The position numbers and the translations under genes are program-made. Below the pieces are notes generated by a model. That model saw only the letters and a list, made by a program, of their open reading frames with translations, ran no database searches and was not told the origin of the DNA. DNA of 64,000 nt, from positions 33,608 through 97,607 of the forward strand of contig CAUYUJ010001744.1 in the NCBI GenBank assembly GCA_963575745.1, written 5' to 3'. Within the stretch, counting starts at the first letter, position 1. Every line of letters starts with the position of its first letter. Shown here piece after piece: positions 53,540 through 63,841 of this stretch. The DNA comes from Prorocentrum cordatum. Lineage: Eukaryota > Sar > Dinophyceae > Prorocentrales > Prorocentraceae.

Positions 53540-54620
53540 GGGCGCGTCCTCGGCAGCGGGGGGCGGCTGCCAGCCAGGCGGCGGGATCGCCGCCGCGCGA
53601 GCCTGCGCCCGCAGCAGGCCAGGGACCAGCGTCAGGTAGCGCTCGCGGAGCTCCTCGTTGCCGAACAGCGCGACGACGTTCAGGGCACCACGCGGAGTCT
53701 GGAGGTCCTCCAGCAGCGCGGTGCCCTCCACGGTCGCCAGCAACGCCTCCATGTCCGCGACGAACCGCAGCGCGTACTGGTTGGCGCCGACGAGGACCGA
53801 GCCGTCGACGTCGAGGGCAGGGGCGGGCTCCAGCGGCACCTCGCCGAAGACCACCGCGAGCTCCTGAGGATGTTGATCAGGTAGACGAAGCCGTCGACGA
53901 TGCGGGCGTAGGCGACGAACTCGAAGTTCACCTCGCGCGGGCGCTATGCCCAGCCTCTTCAGCACCGCCACGTCGGTCATCGCCCTGTAGCGCAGAAGGG
54001 GCCTGCCGTTGGCCGCCAGCGCCTGCTGGCCGTCATCATCCGTGAGGATCGGGATCTCCTGGCAGGCGGCTCCCGCAAGCATGCGGCCTCCCAGGCTGGC
54101 CAGCACCTTGCCGATCTGCAGCTGCTGCGACTCGCTGAGCACGAGCACGTTCACGCCGCTCAGCGCCGCCTCCTCCACCACCGCACCGAACGCGATGCGC
54201 GCGCGGCGCCAGACGCGGTTGCGAGCCCAGAAGCGCCCCGTGCAGTAAAACCCCCTGCGGGCAGCTTGCAGACGTCGCCGAAGTTCGGCCTGCGCGCTGC
54301 CCGGAAGAGAAGTCTGGATGCCGAGGGCCACGACGTCGCACTGCACGACGCCCTCGATGGACTCCGCACCGCTGAAGAACATCCGCGCCACGCGCTGGGA
54401 GCGCTCCCCGAGGAAGCACGGCGACGTGTGGCCGTAGGGCTGCAAGGCGCGCTTCAGCTCGCAGTGCGAGTGGCGCGAGACGAAGCCCGCGTTGCGCGCG
54501 GAGGTGACGACGCTCGCGCGGTTGATGTCGTCGGCGCAGATCCTCGTGCCAAGTGGAACAGCTACGTCAAGTAGCGGACACCACGCTATGCAAATTGACT
54601 CGCTCGGCCAGATCGTCGCG
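53540..54620 (-). pseudogene. LINE-2 RT catalytic CADD box and thumb/connection
   Basis: LLDVAVPLGTRICADDINRA places the catalytic box (CADD in place of YADD) near the complement of 54527-54538. HCELKRALQPYGHTSPCFLG follows, then GFYCTGRFWARNRVWRRARI, ALSGVNVLVLSESQQLQIGK and LGGRMLAGAAC. The frame continues with AVLKRLGIAPARGELRVRRL and the acidic helical VVFGEVPLEPAPALDVDGSV. The upstream part of this 537-codon frame (above 54620) overlaps the motif A/B segment in another frame and is not coding. Confidence 0.85.
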
Positions 54621-54668
54621 CCAATGTCGACCCGGGGCGCGGGCGGCAAGAGGGGCTGGCTCTTCCAC

Positions 54669-55233
54669 TCACTCCTCGCAGGTGGTCGGGGGCTCGAGAA
54701 GCTCGACGGCGGCCCAGGCGGCGGCGCGAAGACGACGAAGCCACGTCGCGATGGGATAGCGGAAGGTCGTCGCGAGGAAGGGCGCCGCGGGCGCGTCGCC
54801 CATGAAGGCCCCGCAGCGGTTGTGAAGGTCCTGAGCGCCGTCGGCGCCCTCGGCGCGGAAGGTGCTAAACTCGTGGCGCTGGTGGAAATAATCGGCATCC
54901 TCGGGGCGCGCCGCCGCCTCGACCGTCTGCCGCAGGGCACCCAGGTCGGAGGGGCCGAACGCGTTGCTCATGTCCTCCTTAGCGGCCAGGGTCGAAATTC
55001 CTCGGCGACGAAGGCGACAGAAAAGACCTTCCTGGCAAAGGAGTGCCCCTTCGCGGTTGCGGCCGCGTAGGTACCCATGCTCGCGCGGAGGGGGCGGCCA
55101 GGTGGGGCCCGTTGAAGTTGCGCCTTGTACCACGGTGCCCCGACTCTGCACAGGCCATGGATGTAGCGCTTGGCCTGGAACTCGGACTTGCCATTGTCCT
55201 TGTCGAGGCCTGTGGTGGCGGAGTGGCGCCAAA
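54669..55233 (-). pseudogene. LINE-2 RT palm: motifs A and B
   Basis: After KSEFQAKRYIHGLCRVGAPW in one frame, a second frame gives motif A as LAAKEDMSNAFGPSDLGAL (Asp in the KEDMSNAF box, near 54970). Motif B follows as RCGAFMGDAPAAPFLATTF near 54780, close to the GxxMGDxxAPxLF pattern of LINE polymerases. Confidence 0.82.
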
Positions 55234-55999
55234 TCAACGGCACGCGACGCACTCGCCGAATGTGGCCAACAAATGGTCTTCAACGCGCGCTCCGTGATGG
55301 GCGCGTCGTGCTCCTCGATGTCGTGGCTGAGCCCGCGTCGATCTCCTGCGAGCCGATGGCGAGGCTGCAGAACAGCGCGAGCGGGCAGGAACCGACCATT
55401 GTGGGACGAAAGTGGTCGGTTTTGCGGCGGCCGAAGGGGTTCGCCATCCTCCTATCGGCGTCGCCAGCACGACGGCGGCGCGGCTGCAAGCTGCAGCGCG
55501 TCCGCGGCAGCGCGCCACTGCCAACAGCCGGTAGAGGTTCGCCATCCCCCGCATCATCAACATCGCCAGGGCGGCGCGGACATCGCCGTCGTCGGCCGCC
55601 ATACCGACGCCAGGGCCCCAGCGCGAGACGAAGGACTTCAGTGGGGGCGCCGTGGAGGCGCGGCTCGCCGCCGCGGGGCTTTGGAGAGCATCTCGATCAT
55701 ATGCTCGAAGCCCTCGCGGGCGATCTCGAGGTGATCGCAGGCGAACGTCGGCGTGCGCGGCAGCTGGTCGGTCGACGCACTGCCGGCGGTACTCGGCGAA
55801 GTCGATGGGGGCCGCGTCGAGGCCACCGTCGGCGCCAGCCTGCGCGAAGTGCTGCACGATCTCGGCGCGCCACGGGACGAAGGCGTCGGCCGCGTTGTAG
55901 CGGCGGCGGCGAGGGCCCTTGCACTGGGCGGCCAGCAGATGGCTGCGGCGCCACCTCGGCGAAATGCCGCTTCCGCCAGGCCTCGTCGATGTCGGCGAC
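55234..55999 (-). pseudogene. LINE-2 RT N-terminal region, interrupted by foldback J
   Basis: Three frames must be joined: YNAADAFVPWRAEIVQHFAQ, FACDHLEIAREGFEHMIEML, and PPLKSFVSRWGPGVGMAADD followed by LMMRGMANLYRLL. This corresponds to the fingers region leading to RT motif 0. The foldback element at 55381-55436 falls where conserved RT block 1 should be, and coding similarity fades on both sides. Confidence 0.65.
55381..55436. repeat. Short foldback family J, copy 2, inside LINE-2
   Basis: AACCGACCA...TGGTCGGTT in the same GCGGGCAG...CCGAAGG surroundings as 52349-52405. Confidence 0.8.
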
Positions 56000-57330
56000 G
56001 AGCAGTTCCACCCGGGCGTCGGCGGACGCGCGGCGGCGGGCGCGGAGGCGCCGTAACGCGCGCGCCAAAGCGAGCGGCGCCACGAGGGAGTCGCTTCCCC
56101 CCTCGCGTAGGTCACGCCGCGCAGCGAGAAGGCGAAGGCGGCCCTCGCGAAGCCGCTGAAGGCGAGGATGAACGGTAGCCTTGCCCGCGAAGCCCTTCTG
56201 CGCGATGTCGGGCACCTGCTGGGTCCAACGGCCCAAGGCCTCGTCGGGGACCTTCGCGGAGTACAGCTCGTGGAAGCAGTCGGGGCGCTGGCTGAAGGCG
56301 CCCCCCAGCTCGCGAACGAAGGCCTCGACGCCCACGCCGTGCTTCAGCGCCTGGCCGAGGCGATGGAAGTCCCACGAGATCCGATTCATGGAGGGGGCAG
56401 GGGCCGTCAGCGCATAGACGACGTCGGCCAGGACGGGGTCGTGGCCCTGCATGCCAGGACAAGGTATCAACTTGAGGCGCAGGTTGCAATGCTTGAGCGG
56501 CTTAACCACGCGGACCGACGGCACCTGCCAGGAGAAGATGGCCATGTGGTCGATGTGCGAAGCGCTGCGCACCCCGTGGTAGGTCGGGCCGATGTCGAAG
56601 TCGCCGGTGGCCACCCGCATGGCGAAGCGCCCGAGCAGCCCCAGCATCTTGTGGCCAGCGTAAGGCTGGACCTGGCGGCCGAACTGGCCGAGCGCGTCGG
56701 AGCGGATCTCCTCGTGGACCTGCTGCCCACGATGGCGGAGCCCGTGGCAATCGTTGAGGTCGAAGCCGAAGATGACGGCGGACCTGCCCCGCGCCCACGT
56801 CAGGGTCTTCTCGATCCAGTCGCAGAGGGCGCCCACCGTGGAGCGGTAGTGGTAGTGCTGCGTGCCCATCGGCGCCGACTCGGACGCCTGCCTCCGACTC
56901 GACGGTCGCGGGGGGCAGCAGACCATCGGCACCGAGATGTCGAGGCGCCCGCTGCGCAAGCGCGCGAGGGCGACGCGACCTCGCAACTTCGCGGGCACGG
57001 GCGGGGCGCCCGCGATGCGGGGGGCGCGGAACACGCGGCGGCGCAAGAGGATGGCGCAGCCGCAGCCTCTTTTGACATGTGGCCCAAGACTCCAGCCATA
57101 TCGAAGCGCCGCACGAAACGGAAACACAAGACACATGGTGTCGAGTTCGCCACGGGGTTCTGCAGTACCACTGAGGCAAATCACATCGACGAAACGAAAC
57201 TCAGCAGAAATCTGAAACAGCCGCTCCTCGGTGCTAGCGTTCTGGGCGCTCCAGTGAATGAACTTCATGCTGTGCCAGATGCGCCAGATCATCGCTGCAG
57301 GAAGCCGGCGCCTCGCCGCAAAGGGAGCAC
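56000..57330 (-). pseudogene. LINE-2 endonuclease domain
   Basis: The open frame contains MKFIHWSAQNASTEERLFQI then FVDVICLSGTAEPRG, matching the N-terminal strand and helix of EEP endonucleases. GCGCAILLRRRVF follows. The metal-binding VIFGFDLND lies at the complement of 56752-56783, and SHIDHMAIFS at 56540-56563 is equivalent to the SxIDYI motif. The C-terminal region ends with helices and RRRASADARVELLVADIDEA before the frame shifts near 55970. The part of this frame above about 57330 is repeat-derived (GGA tract). Confidence 0.85.
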
Positions 57331-57399
57331 GCGCCGTGCGCGGCGCGATGCATGGATGCACGCCCTGCTGCGCTGCCGCCCCTGGAACGCCGTGCTCGG

Positions 57400-57590
57400 G
57401 CAGGGGGGGGGGGGAGGGGGGGGGGGGGGGGGGGGGGGGGAGGGGGGGGAGGAGGGGGAGGAGGAGGGGGAGGAGGAGGAGGAGGAGGAGGAGCAAGAGG
57501 AGGAGGAGGAGGAGGAGGAGGAGGAGGAGGAGGAGGAGGAGGAGGGGGGGGGGGAGGAGGAGGAGGAGGAAGGGGGAAGAGAGGTGGTCC
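57400..57590. repeat. Poly-G and (GGA)n tract
   Basis: G runs at 57403-57448 and 57543-57554, otherwise (GGA)n. Frames through it are poly-Gly, poly-Glu, poly-Pro or poly-Leu. Confidence 0.95.
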
Positions 57591-57763
57591 ATGCAGCGAC
57601 AGCAACGCCCCGAACACGTCAGAGGCCGCACGCCGACGTGCGAAGCGCCAGTGCCGACGCGCGAGCGGTGGCTGCCAGGCATGCCAGCAGAGACGGGGCG
57701 GCATCCACCGCAGCCGTGGCCCAGGAAGCGCACTGCGAAGGGCAGCGGCCCACCGCGCGCAAA

Positions 57764-57983
57764 CTTGGATGCTTATTCTACGGGCCTTCCTGGAGGCACT
57801 CGCTCCACTCGAGAAACGAAGCTGCGTCGAACGCCCGTCGATTCGAGTCGACCCTGAGTCGAACCTGAGTCGAAACCGACTCGAACTCTGAGTCGAGCTT
57901 GAGTCGAACTGGGACGAACTAGAGTGGAACAGATCTGTTAGGTGGGCCTCCAAAGAAAATTTTCCAAAACGAATATCTAGGCC
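57764..57983. mobile_element. Family G element, copy 2
   Basis: CTTGGATGCTTATTCTACGG at the left and GAATATCTAGG at the right, with GAGTCGAACCTGAGTCGAAAC repeat units and the AACAGATCTGTTAGGTGGGC segment. Inverted ends are degenerate. Confidence 0.7.
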
Positions 57984-58129
57984 AACCCGGAGATCCGCGC
58001 CGAGCCAGCCCAGCCTGCCGACCCGACCAAAGGCAGGCCAGCCTGCGCCGAGCGAGGAAACAAGCATGCCTGCGTTGCCCCACGGCGGTGTGCTGAAGAA
58101 TGCGCGCCGACGCGGCGTGTGAAAAGCAT

Positions 58130-58345
58130 GCTTGGACGCTCATTCTGGGGACCTTCCTGGAGCCCCTCCCTCCACTCGCGTCGATGTTGCGATATGTTGC
58201 GTCAAACGACCGTCGACCTGAGTCGACCTTGAGTCGAGCTCGAGTCGAGCTTGAGTCGAGCTAGAGTCGAACTGGAGTCGATCTAGGAGTTAAACGGATC
58301 TGTTAGGTGGCCCCCCAGGAAGGTCCCCAGACCGAGCATCTAAGC
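58130..58345. mobile_element. Family G element, copy 3
   Basis: A 216-bp copy with good inverted ends (GCTTGGACGCTC, TGGGGACCTTCCTGG and the inverse CCAGGAAGGTCCCCA, GAGCATCTAAGC), GAGTCGAGCTTGAGTCGAGC repeats inside, and CGGATCTGTTAGGTGG. Confidence 0.88.
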
Positions 58346-59555
58346 AGGCAGACCAAAGGCCATTTGGCGACACGCAAGAGTGACCCTAGGCAAGAGTGCC
58401 GTTTGGTGCGCGGCCTTAGGGGGGCCCGTGGGGGCCTGGAGCAACCGCGCAAGCCGAGGCCGTCGGATTGCATCAACGATCGGTGGTGCGCGCTTCGATA
58501 AATCCCTAGCGCCAGCAGGCAATTGAGGACTTCCGCCAATTCGTTCCGGGCGCCCCAGAACACCCGCCCGAGGGCTCTGCGAAGCCAGACGTAATCGGGC
58601 GCCACCGCGGAATGTTCTGGCACTGCCGGGCCGCATCGTGATGACGTCTGACCGGGTCCGGCGTCAAGGCCGAAACTGGGCCGAAACTTGCCCCCCCCGC
58701 GGCCGCAAATAAGTTTTAATAGTAAAGAATTGAAGTGCAAAGCGCGGAATGCGAGAAGTTATTCAAAGATCGTCAAAGTTAGTCAAAGTTATTCCAGGAC
58801 GATTTGGGGCTGGTCCCAAAGCGGAGAGCACGTCGCCCGCTCGACCGGGCCCCCCCTCGCCAAACGAAGCACGCGGCAGATTACACCGTGCATGCGTTGT
58901 GGTGAACTGCGAGGGGCGCACCCTGAATCAAGCGCGCTCTGATGCGATCGCAGACTCGTGCAGCGCGCGCCGACACGAGGCCGAGCGCACTCCTCAAGAA
59001 AATCTGTCCGACCCCAATAGGCCCAACACTAAAGGTCACTCTGGCCAAGGATCACTCTTACGTGCAGCCACCACGGGCCTGCCAGCCGGGCAAGCCTTCG
59101 AGGCGGCCGTCCAGCCTGCGCCGAAATGGGAAGGAGGAGCGGTGGCCTGGGCGGGAGCCAGGCCACAGCTGGCATGCGAGAGGGGTGGCGGACGGACTCG
59201 GCACGAGCCGAGAGAAAGGACCCCGCGGCACCAGAGGCGCGCAGCTCGGGGGCGGGCCCCGCGAGGCTGCCCTCGCCGCCCCCGAGGGGAGGCCGCGGGG
59301 AGAGAGCGGCGGCACGGCGGCACCCGGCGGGCAGTGCAGTCCGGCCTGGCCCTCCGGCCAGGCCAGGCGCATGCGAAGCGCCGCCCAGCAGCAGCACGAC
59401 GGAGCTCTGCTGCGTCCCTGCTCGCAGCGCACACCGCCAGAGGCGGCGGAGAGCTTGAGAGATCCACATACCAAAAGTGTGGGCAGCCCTCTGGGCCTCC
59501 AGCCCCGCTGGTGGCCGCCCAGCTTAGACGAACCCCAAAAAAAACCGAAACATCA
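58346..59555. other. No gene called
   Basis: Overlapping GC-rich frames on both strands. A TTATTCAAAGATCGTCAAAG-type short repeat lies at 58756-58800. Nothing recognised. Confidence 0.4.
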
Positions 59556-59695
59556 TTTCTCGGAGGTCCGCGCAGATGTCTCGGATCCGCGCTGGGCCCC
59601 CTCCGTGGCGCGCGGAGCGCGCCACGGGCGGCGCCGGAGGCACCCTCAGGGGAGCCCAGCGCGGAGTCAAGAAATGCGAGCGGACCTTCGAGAAA
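59556..59695. mobile_element. MITE-like family C, copy 5
   Basis: A 140-bp element with inverted ends TTTCTCGGAGGTCCGCGCAG and its inverse, matching over about 46 bp, and a GC-rich palindromic centre. Confidence 0.88.
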
Positions 59696-59909
59696 GTATG
59701 TTTACGCAGTGTGTTATTCGATTGAGGGCAGCCCATCAGGCCTTCATCCCCTTCGGGAGCCGCATGCCCGGCGCCAAGCCAAAGGTCCCGACCTCCTCCC
59801 TGGGGTAGTCTTGAAGCACGGATCCATGTCTGATGGCCCCGAGGCCCGATCACGTGCCCCGGAGGCCGACGTCGACGAAAATCGCGAGGAATTGAATAGA
59901 AAAAACTTT

Positions 59910-60040
59910 TGGCGCTCCGCGCGGATGTCTGGGATCTGCACTGGACCACCCCACCCTGGTGCGCGAAGCGTTCCAGAGGCGGCGCCGGAGGCGCCGCCGG
60001 GGAAGGGGGCATGGCATACACGAAATCTGCGCAGAGCGCA
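59910..60040. mobile_element. MITE-like family C, copy 6
   Basis: TGGCGCTCCGCGCGGATGTC at the left; right end GAAATCTGCGCAGAGCGCA is the diverged inverse. Confidence 0.75.
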
Positions 60041-60054
60041 AAAAAACGCTCATG

Positions 60055-60180
60055 GCGCTGATTAGTATTCTTCTTATTTCTAGTAATATTATTCTTCTTC
60101 GTATGAACATTAGTATAAGTATTATCATTATTAGCATTCGTCTTATTCTTTTTCTCCTTGGTGCTATTCTTCTTCGACTG
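60055..60180. other. Low-GC stretch of ATT/CTT repeats
   Basis: Interrupted TTATT/CTTCTT repeats, no coding signal. 60181-60900 after it is GC-rich with no gene called. Confidence 0.6.
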
Positions 60181-60923
60181 GAGCAGTGACAGCCTCGGAG
60201 ATCTGGGAGGCCCGTCGGTGGCCGCCTCGCTGGCGCCCGAGCCGAAGGGTCCCCCCAGGCGCCCGCGGCCCCGCGGCCGAGGGGCGGCGGCCGAGGGCCG
60301 GCGGCCCGGGCGGAGGCCAGGCCGGCGGCGCCTGCACGCAGCGGCGGGAGCCCTGGGCGGCAGCGCGCAGGGCGCCGGCAGGCGAGATGCCTCGAGTGCA
60401 GGAGGGGGAGCCAGAGGAGGAACGAAGCCTCCTTTGGGCGCCAGAAGCTCGAGTGGGGAACACGGGGAAGTTCCAGCAGATCTAGGAAACAGACGTGGAA
60501 TGGTCAGTAGATCGTCTGCACACTCTGCGCGCATTTCGTAGGGTGCCTCGAGGGCAGGCCCTTCTGGCCTGCCCGGCGTTCAGCCCTGCCCTGTCGATGG
60601 ACACCCGGGAGTTCAGGGGAGGCCTCCGCCGGTGGGCCTGTAGAGCGTATCGCCGATGACGCCCGTGCTGCTCTGAATGGAGCGCCCGGGACGGTGCCCT
60701 GCTGAGGGTCGAGGGCGGCCGTGGGCAGCGATTCAGTGGCTCAGTCCCGGCGCTGACGCTTCGACGTTGGGGCGCCGTGCTGACACGACTGCATCATCAT
60801 GTCGTCATATACGCTCCATCATCACCATGACGTATCAGAAACAGCAGCATACAGGTAGTTGGCATCGCCGTCATCAGACCGTCAGCATCAACCTGGCGGC
60901 GCGCAGAAGGGGGTCCGGGGGAG

Positions 60924-61033
60924 GGGGAAGTCTTCTTAGAAGGAGGCTGCTTCTTAGAAGACGCTGGCCCTACATCTACAGACAAGGCTCGCGCCATCCA
61001 AGAAGCAGGGATGCTTCTAAGAAGCTTCCCCCC
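60924..61033. mobile_element. Foldback family R, copy 2
   Basis: Arms around CCTACATCTACAGACAAGG. The loop and arms are the reverse complement of copy 1 (35935-36044). Confidence 0.8.
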
Positions 61034-61134
61034 CTGACCTTACCCCCCTTGGCGCGTGACTGGTCAACAGCATCAGCACAAGCTCCAGCACCATCATCAT
61101 CGCCACCTCGTATCATCATCAGCAGCAAAATCAT

Positions 61135-61250
61135 CGACATCATCCTCGATCCCTTCTTCTTGTGGATAGCTCCTCCCTGTCGCACCCCGAGGCCGGTCGA
61201 GAGGGCGGGCCAGGCGTCTCGCCAGATGCTTCCTGACCATGCTTGATCCT
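61135..61250 (-). mobile_element. SINE-like family M, copy 2, with (ATG)n tail
   Basis: The minus strand reads GGGGTGCGACAGGGAGGAG, then TATCCACAAGAAGAAGGGAT, then an interrupted (ATG)n tract down to about 61060. Confidence 0.6.
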
Positions 61251-61304
61251 GAAACCAAAAAATTGCAACAGTTTCACAAAAATTATCCCAGTGCGACCCT
61301 ACCT

Positions 61305-61370
61305 AGGAGTTGGAGCCTCTAGGAAAGCAACATTAGTAGGAGTTGGAGCCTCTAGGAAAGCAACAGTCGT
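61305..61370 (+). repeat. 32-bp direct duplication
   Basis: AGGAGTTGGAGCCTCTAGGA then AAGCAACA occurs twice, 32 bp apart. Confidence 0.9.
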
Positions 61371-61399
61371 AGGAGCAACAGCAGCAATAGTGGATGCTG

Positions 61400-61585
61400 T
61401 GTTGCGCTATGCTATGCTATGCTATGATATGCTATGCTATGGTATGGTTTGGTATGCGATGCTATGCTATGCTATGCTATGCTGCGCAATGCTATGCTGG
61501 GCTAGGCTAGGCTAGGCTATAATATGCTATGCTGCGCTATGCTATGCTGCGCTGTGCTATGCTATGCTATGCTATGCTATGCGTT
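61400..61585 (+). repeat. (CTATG)n pentanucleotide repeat
   Basis: CTATG units with CTGCG, GTATG and CTAGG variants. 61586-61710 continues as a TTTGCY/TTTGCT hexanucleotide-like tract. Confidence 0.95.
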
Positions 61586-61805
61586 TGATTTGCCTTCGCT
61601 TTTGCCTTCACTTTTGCCTTTGCTTTTGCTTTTGCTTGGCACCCAAGGAGCGCAACTGGGGGAGCCGCGCGTTTGCTTTTACCTTTGCTGTTGCTTTTGC
61701 TTGGCTCCCAGGGGACTGGGGGAACCGCCCGGGGCGGGGTGCACTGCCCGGCCCCTTTAAGCTACAGAGTAAGAACCCTTTCTAGGCAGAGCCTAGGTAG
61801 GGAAT

Positions 61806-61977
61806 GAAGGGGCCCTGGGACACACAAATAAATACACACAAATAACCGGACTCCCCATATGTTCCCATATGTTCTGGGTTTTTGTCTTCCCCCCCCACTT
61901 CCCATACTTTCCTATATTTTCCTGGGAGTCGACGATTAATTGTGTCTGTGTGTTTTTTCCTCTCCTGAAAAAAGGTG
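61806..61977 (+). repeat. Dispersed repeat H, copy 2
   Basis: See 35428-35600. Confidence 0.7.
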
Positions 61978-62235
61978 GGTGGTTTTCAAAATGATGCTCT
62001 CGCCGCAGCGCCGCGCACATCCGTCGTGTAAATTTGTAACCGCGTCACGGCCGCAGGGCGGTCCGCTTTCAGAACGTGGCTCTTTCGCTCTGGCGCCGCG
62101 CACGTGCGTCCGAAAATAGTCAAGTGAGTTCACAGACGGAGGGCGGTTCCTTTTCAAAATGTGGCTCTGGGCTCTGCGCCGAGCACATCCGTTGTAAGAC
62201 CCTACAACCAGTTTCAAATATTCCCATGGTCGCCA
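61978..62235 (-). repeat. 83-bp repeat, inverted array of about 3 units
   Basis: GGGCGGTCCGCTTTCAGAAC and CTCTGGCGCCGCGCACGTG are the inverse of the 44380-44775 unit. Spacing is about 80-90 bp and units are more diverged. Confidence 0.8.
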
Positions 62236-62479
62236 TCCCAAAAACTGCGTTCTGGCATAATGTGGGACTGCCAAGGCGCGACGAGTACGTTGATTCGTGG
62301 TCTGGAAGCCCTAAAATGGCAAGAATGGTGTTCTGGTACGATTCATGATCGTTCAGACGCAACAATAACGGTTCGCGGCGTTGAAAACACAGGAATACTG
62401 TTATGGCACAGCTCGGGATGTTCAAACACTTGTATTCCAACAGGAAACTTCCCTGTGAAAATGAATACTTGCAGGGGCC
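62236..62479. other. No feature seen
   Basis: Moderate GC, no recognised element. Confidence 0.4.
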
Positions 62480-62550
62480 TAGGAAGAGGGAACTTGGAGG
62501 GAGGGTTTATTGTAATAGCGCTAATAAGCCTTGGGTCTAAACTGGTTCCC
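62480..62550 (+). mobile_element. SINE-like family N, copy 2, with TCC/CAT tail
   Basis: GGAACTTGGAGGGAGGGTTT, ATTG, CTTGGGTCTAAACTGGTTCC then TCCTCCTCCTCATCATCG. Confidence 0.65.
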
Positions 62551-62554
62551 GTCC

Positions 62555-62769
62555 TCCTCCTCATCATCGTCGCCGTCGCCGTCGTCGTCGCTGGCGGCGA
62601 CGGCATCGACATCAACATCAGCATCATCCCCGTCATCATGAACTTCATCAACACTCCAATCATCAACAGCATCATCATAACCAGCATCAGCATCATCAGC
62701 ATCATCAGACTCGTCATCAGCATCGTCATCATCATCGGCATCATCATCAGTATCATCATCATGATCATG

Positions 62770-62806
<37 letters not shown>

Positions 62807-62965
62807 GCAGCAGCATCATCATCATTGTCGTCGTCATCATCACCACCACCATCTCATCAGCATCGGCATCCGTCACGTCATCATCAACTACCCTGATTAT
62901 CACCGTCATCGCCTGCCTGGTCACCATCACGTCATCATCGCCGACGTCGCCACATCCACATCCAC
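62555..62965. repeat. CAT-rich microsatellite
   Basis: Interrupted (CAT)n with CGT and CAC variants. 62966-63416 after it is GC-rich with no gene called. Confidence 0.92.
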
Positions 62966-63416
62966 CGGCATGCGCCCCCCAGAACCTCCATCGGCCAGAC
63001 TGGCACCACGTCCCGAGCGCCGAGTGGCACGAAGGCGTCCACCCCGCTCGAGGGGCGGCACCGCCACTGGCCGCGCCGCCCCGAGGCTGGGAAGGAGCCA
63101 CCCTTGATGGGCCTGTTCTCCACAACCACCACCACCACAATAAGCTGGAGGGGGGAAGGAGGTGGAGGATAAGGAGGAGGAAGACGAAGAGGGGGAGGAC
63201 CTCCCTCCCCCCTTCAACTTAAGGTGGTGGTGGTCGAAAAGAGGCCCATCAACCCTCAGGCCGCTATCCCCCAGAGAGACCATGCAACGATCTGCGACTC
63301 GCGACAACGCCCAGGGCCGGCCCCGTCCCCCCTGGCCCCCATGGCCACGATTCGCACCGGCGCCGACTGGGACTCGGCCTTCTCGGGCATTCCCAGACGG
63401 AGCCAGCGCGAATCTA

Positions 63417-63646
63417 GAGGGCTCCTACATGGGGTCCGAATGGACGGGGCCAGAGGATTGTACCGCAACGCCAATGCATCGGCGGTGCATCGGCGATGCA
63501 TCGGCGACGTCAGCGCTGCATCGGCGACGTCGGCGTGGAGAAAGTCGGGCTCCGCATGGAGCCGCATCGCCGATGCATCGGGGATGCGACACGATCCTCC
63601 GACCCTGGTCCAACCCCATCCACTCTGGCCCCATCTGGGAGGCCTA
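63417..63646. mobile_element. MITE-like family A, copy 5
   Basis: A 230-bp copy. The left end is AGAGGGCTCCTACATGGGG and the right end CCCATCTGGGAGGCCT. Core ATGCATCGGCGATGCATCGG, centre diverged. Confidence 0.82.
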
Positions 63647-63654
63647 GATCATGC

Positions 63655-63840
63655 CCGCTGTCGCATTGGGATTGAAAACGGTCTCGCAGCGCCCCCCCCG
63701 AGCACGCACGCGCGCGCCTCCTCCGTGGCGGCCTGGTCCACGGCGGTGGGCTTGGCCTGCGCGCCGCCGCTGCGCCCGCCGCGGACCCCCCCCCTCCTCC
63801 GGCGCCCCCTGCCCCTCCGGGCCATATACTGACCCGGGTC
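63655..63840. other. GC-rich stretch, no gene called
   Basis: Nothing recognised. Confidence 0.35.
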
Positions 63841-63841
63841 A

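Larger units (their letters stand above)
52430..57330 (-). mobile_element. LINE-2: second, different non-LTR retrotransposon
   Basis: A minus-strand element of about 4.9 kb. Domains in order are an APE-like endonuclease (57.3-56.0 kb), RT fingers (56.0-55.2), RT palm with motif A, motif B and a CADD catalytic box (55.0-54.5), a thumb/connection domain (54.4-53.6), and Cys/His zinc-finger-like C-terminus (53.5-53.2), then a helical tail (to about 52.4). Its palm motifs and C-terminal organisation differ from LINE-1 and no RNase H was recognised, so it is a separate lineage. Many frameshifts show it is dead. The exact ends are unknown; a poly-G/GGA tract lies just upstream of the 5' side. Confidence 0.88.

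Noticed and set aside
57352-57733. Poly-Gly, poly-Glu and poly-Pro proteins near 57.4 kb
   Set aside because: Translations of the GGA/poly-G tract.
56168-57868. 566-residue plus-strand frame
   Set aside because: Antisense shadow of the LINE-2 endonuclease; no domain in this strand.
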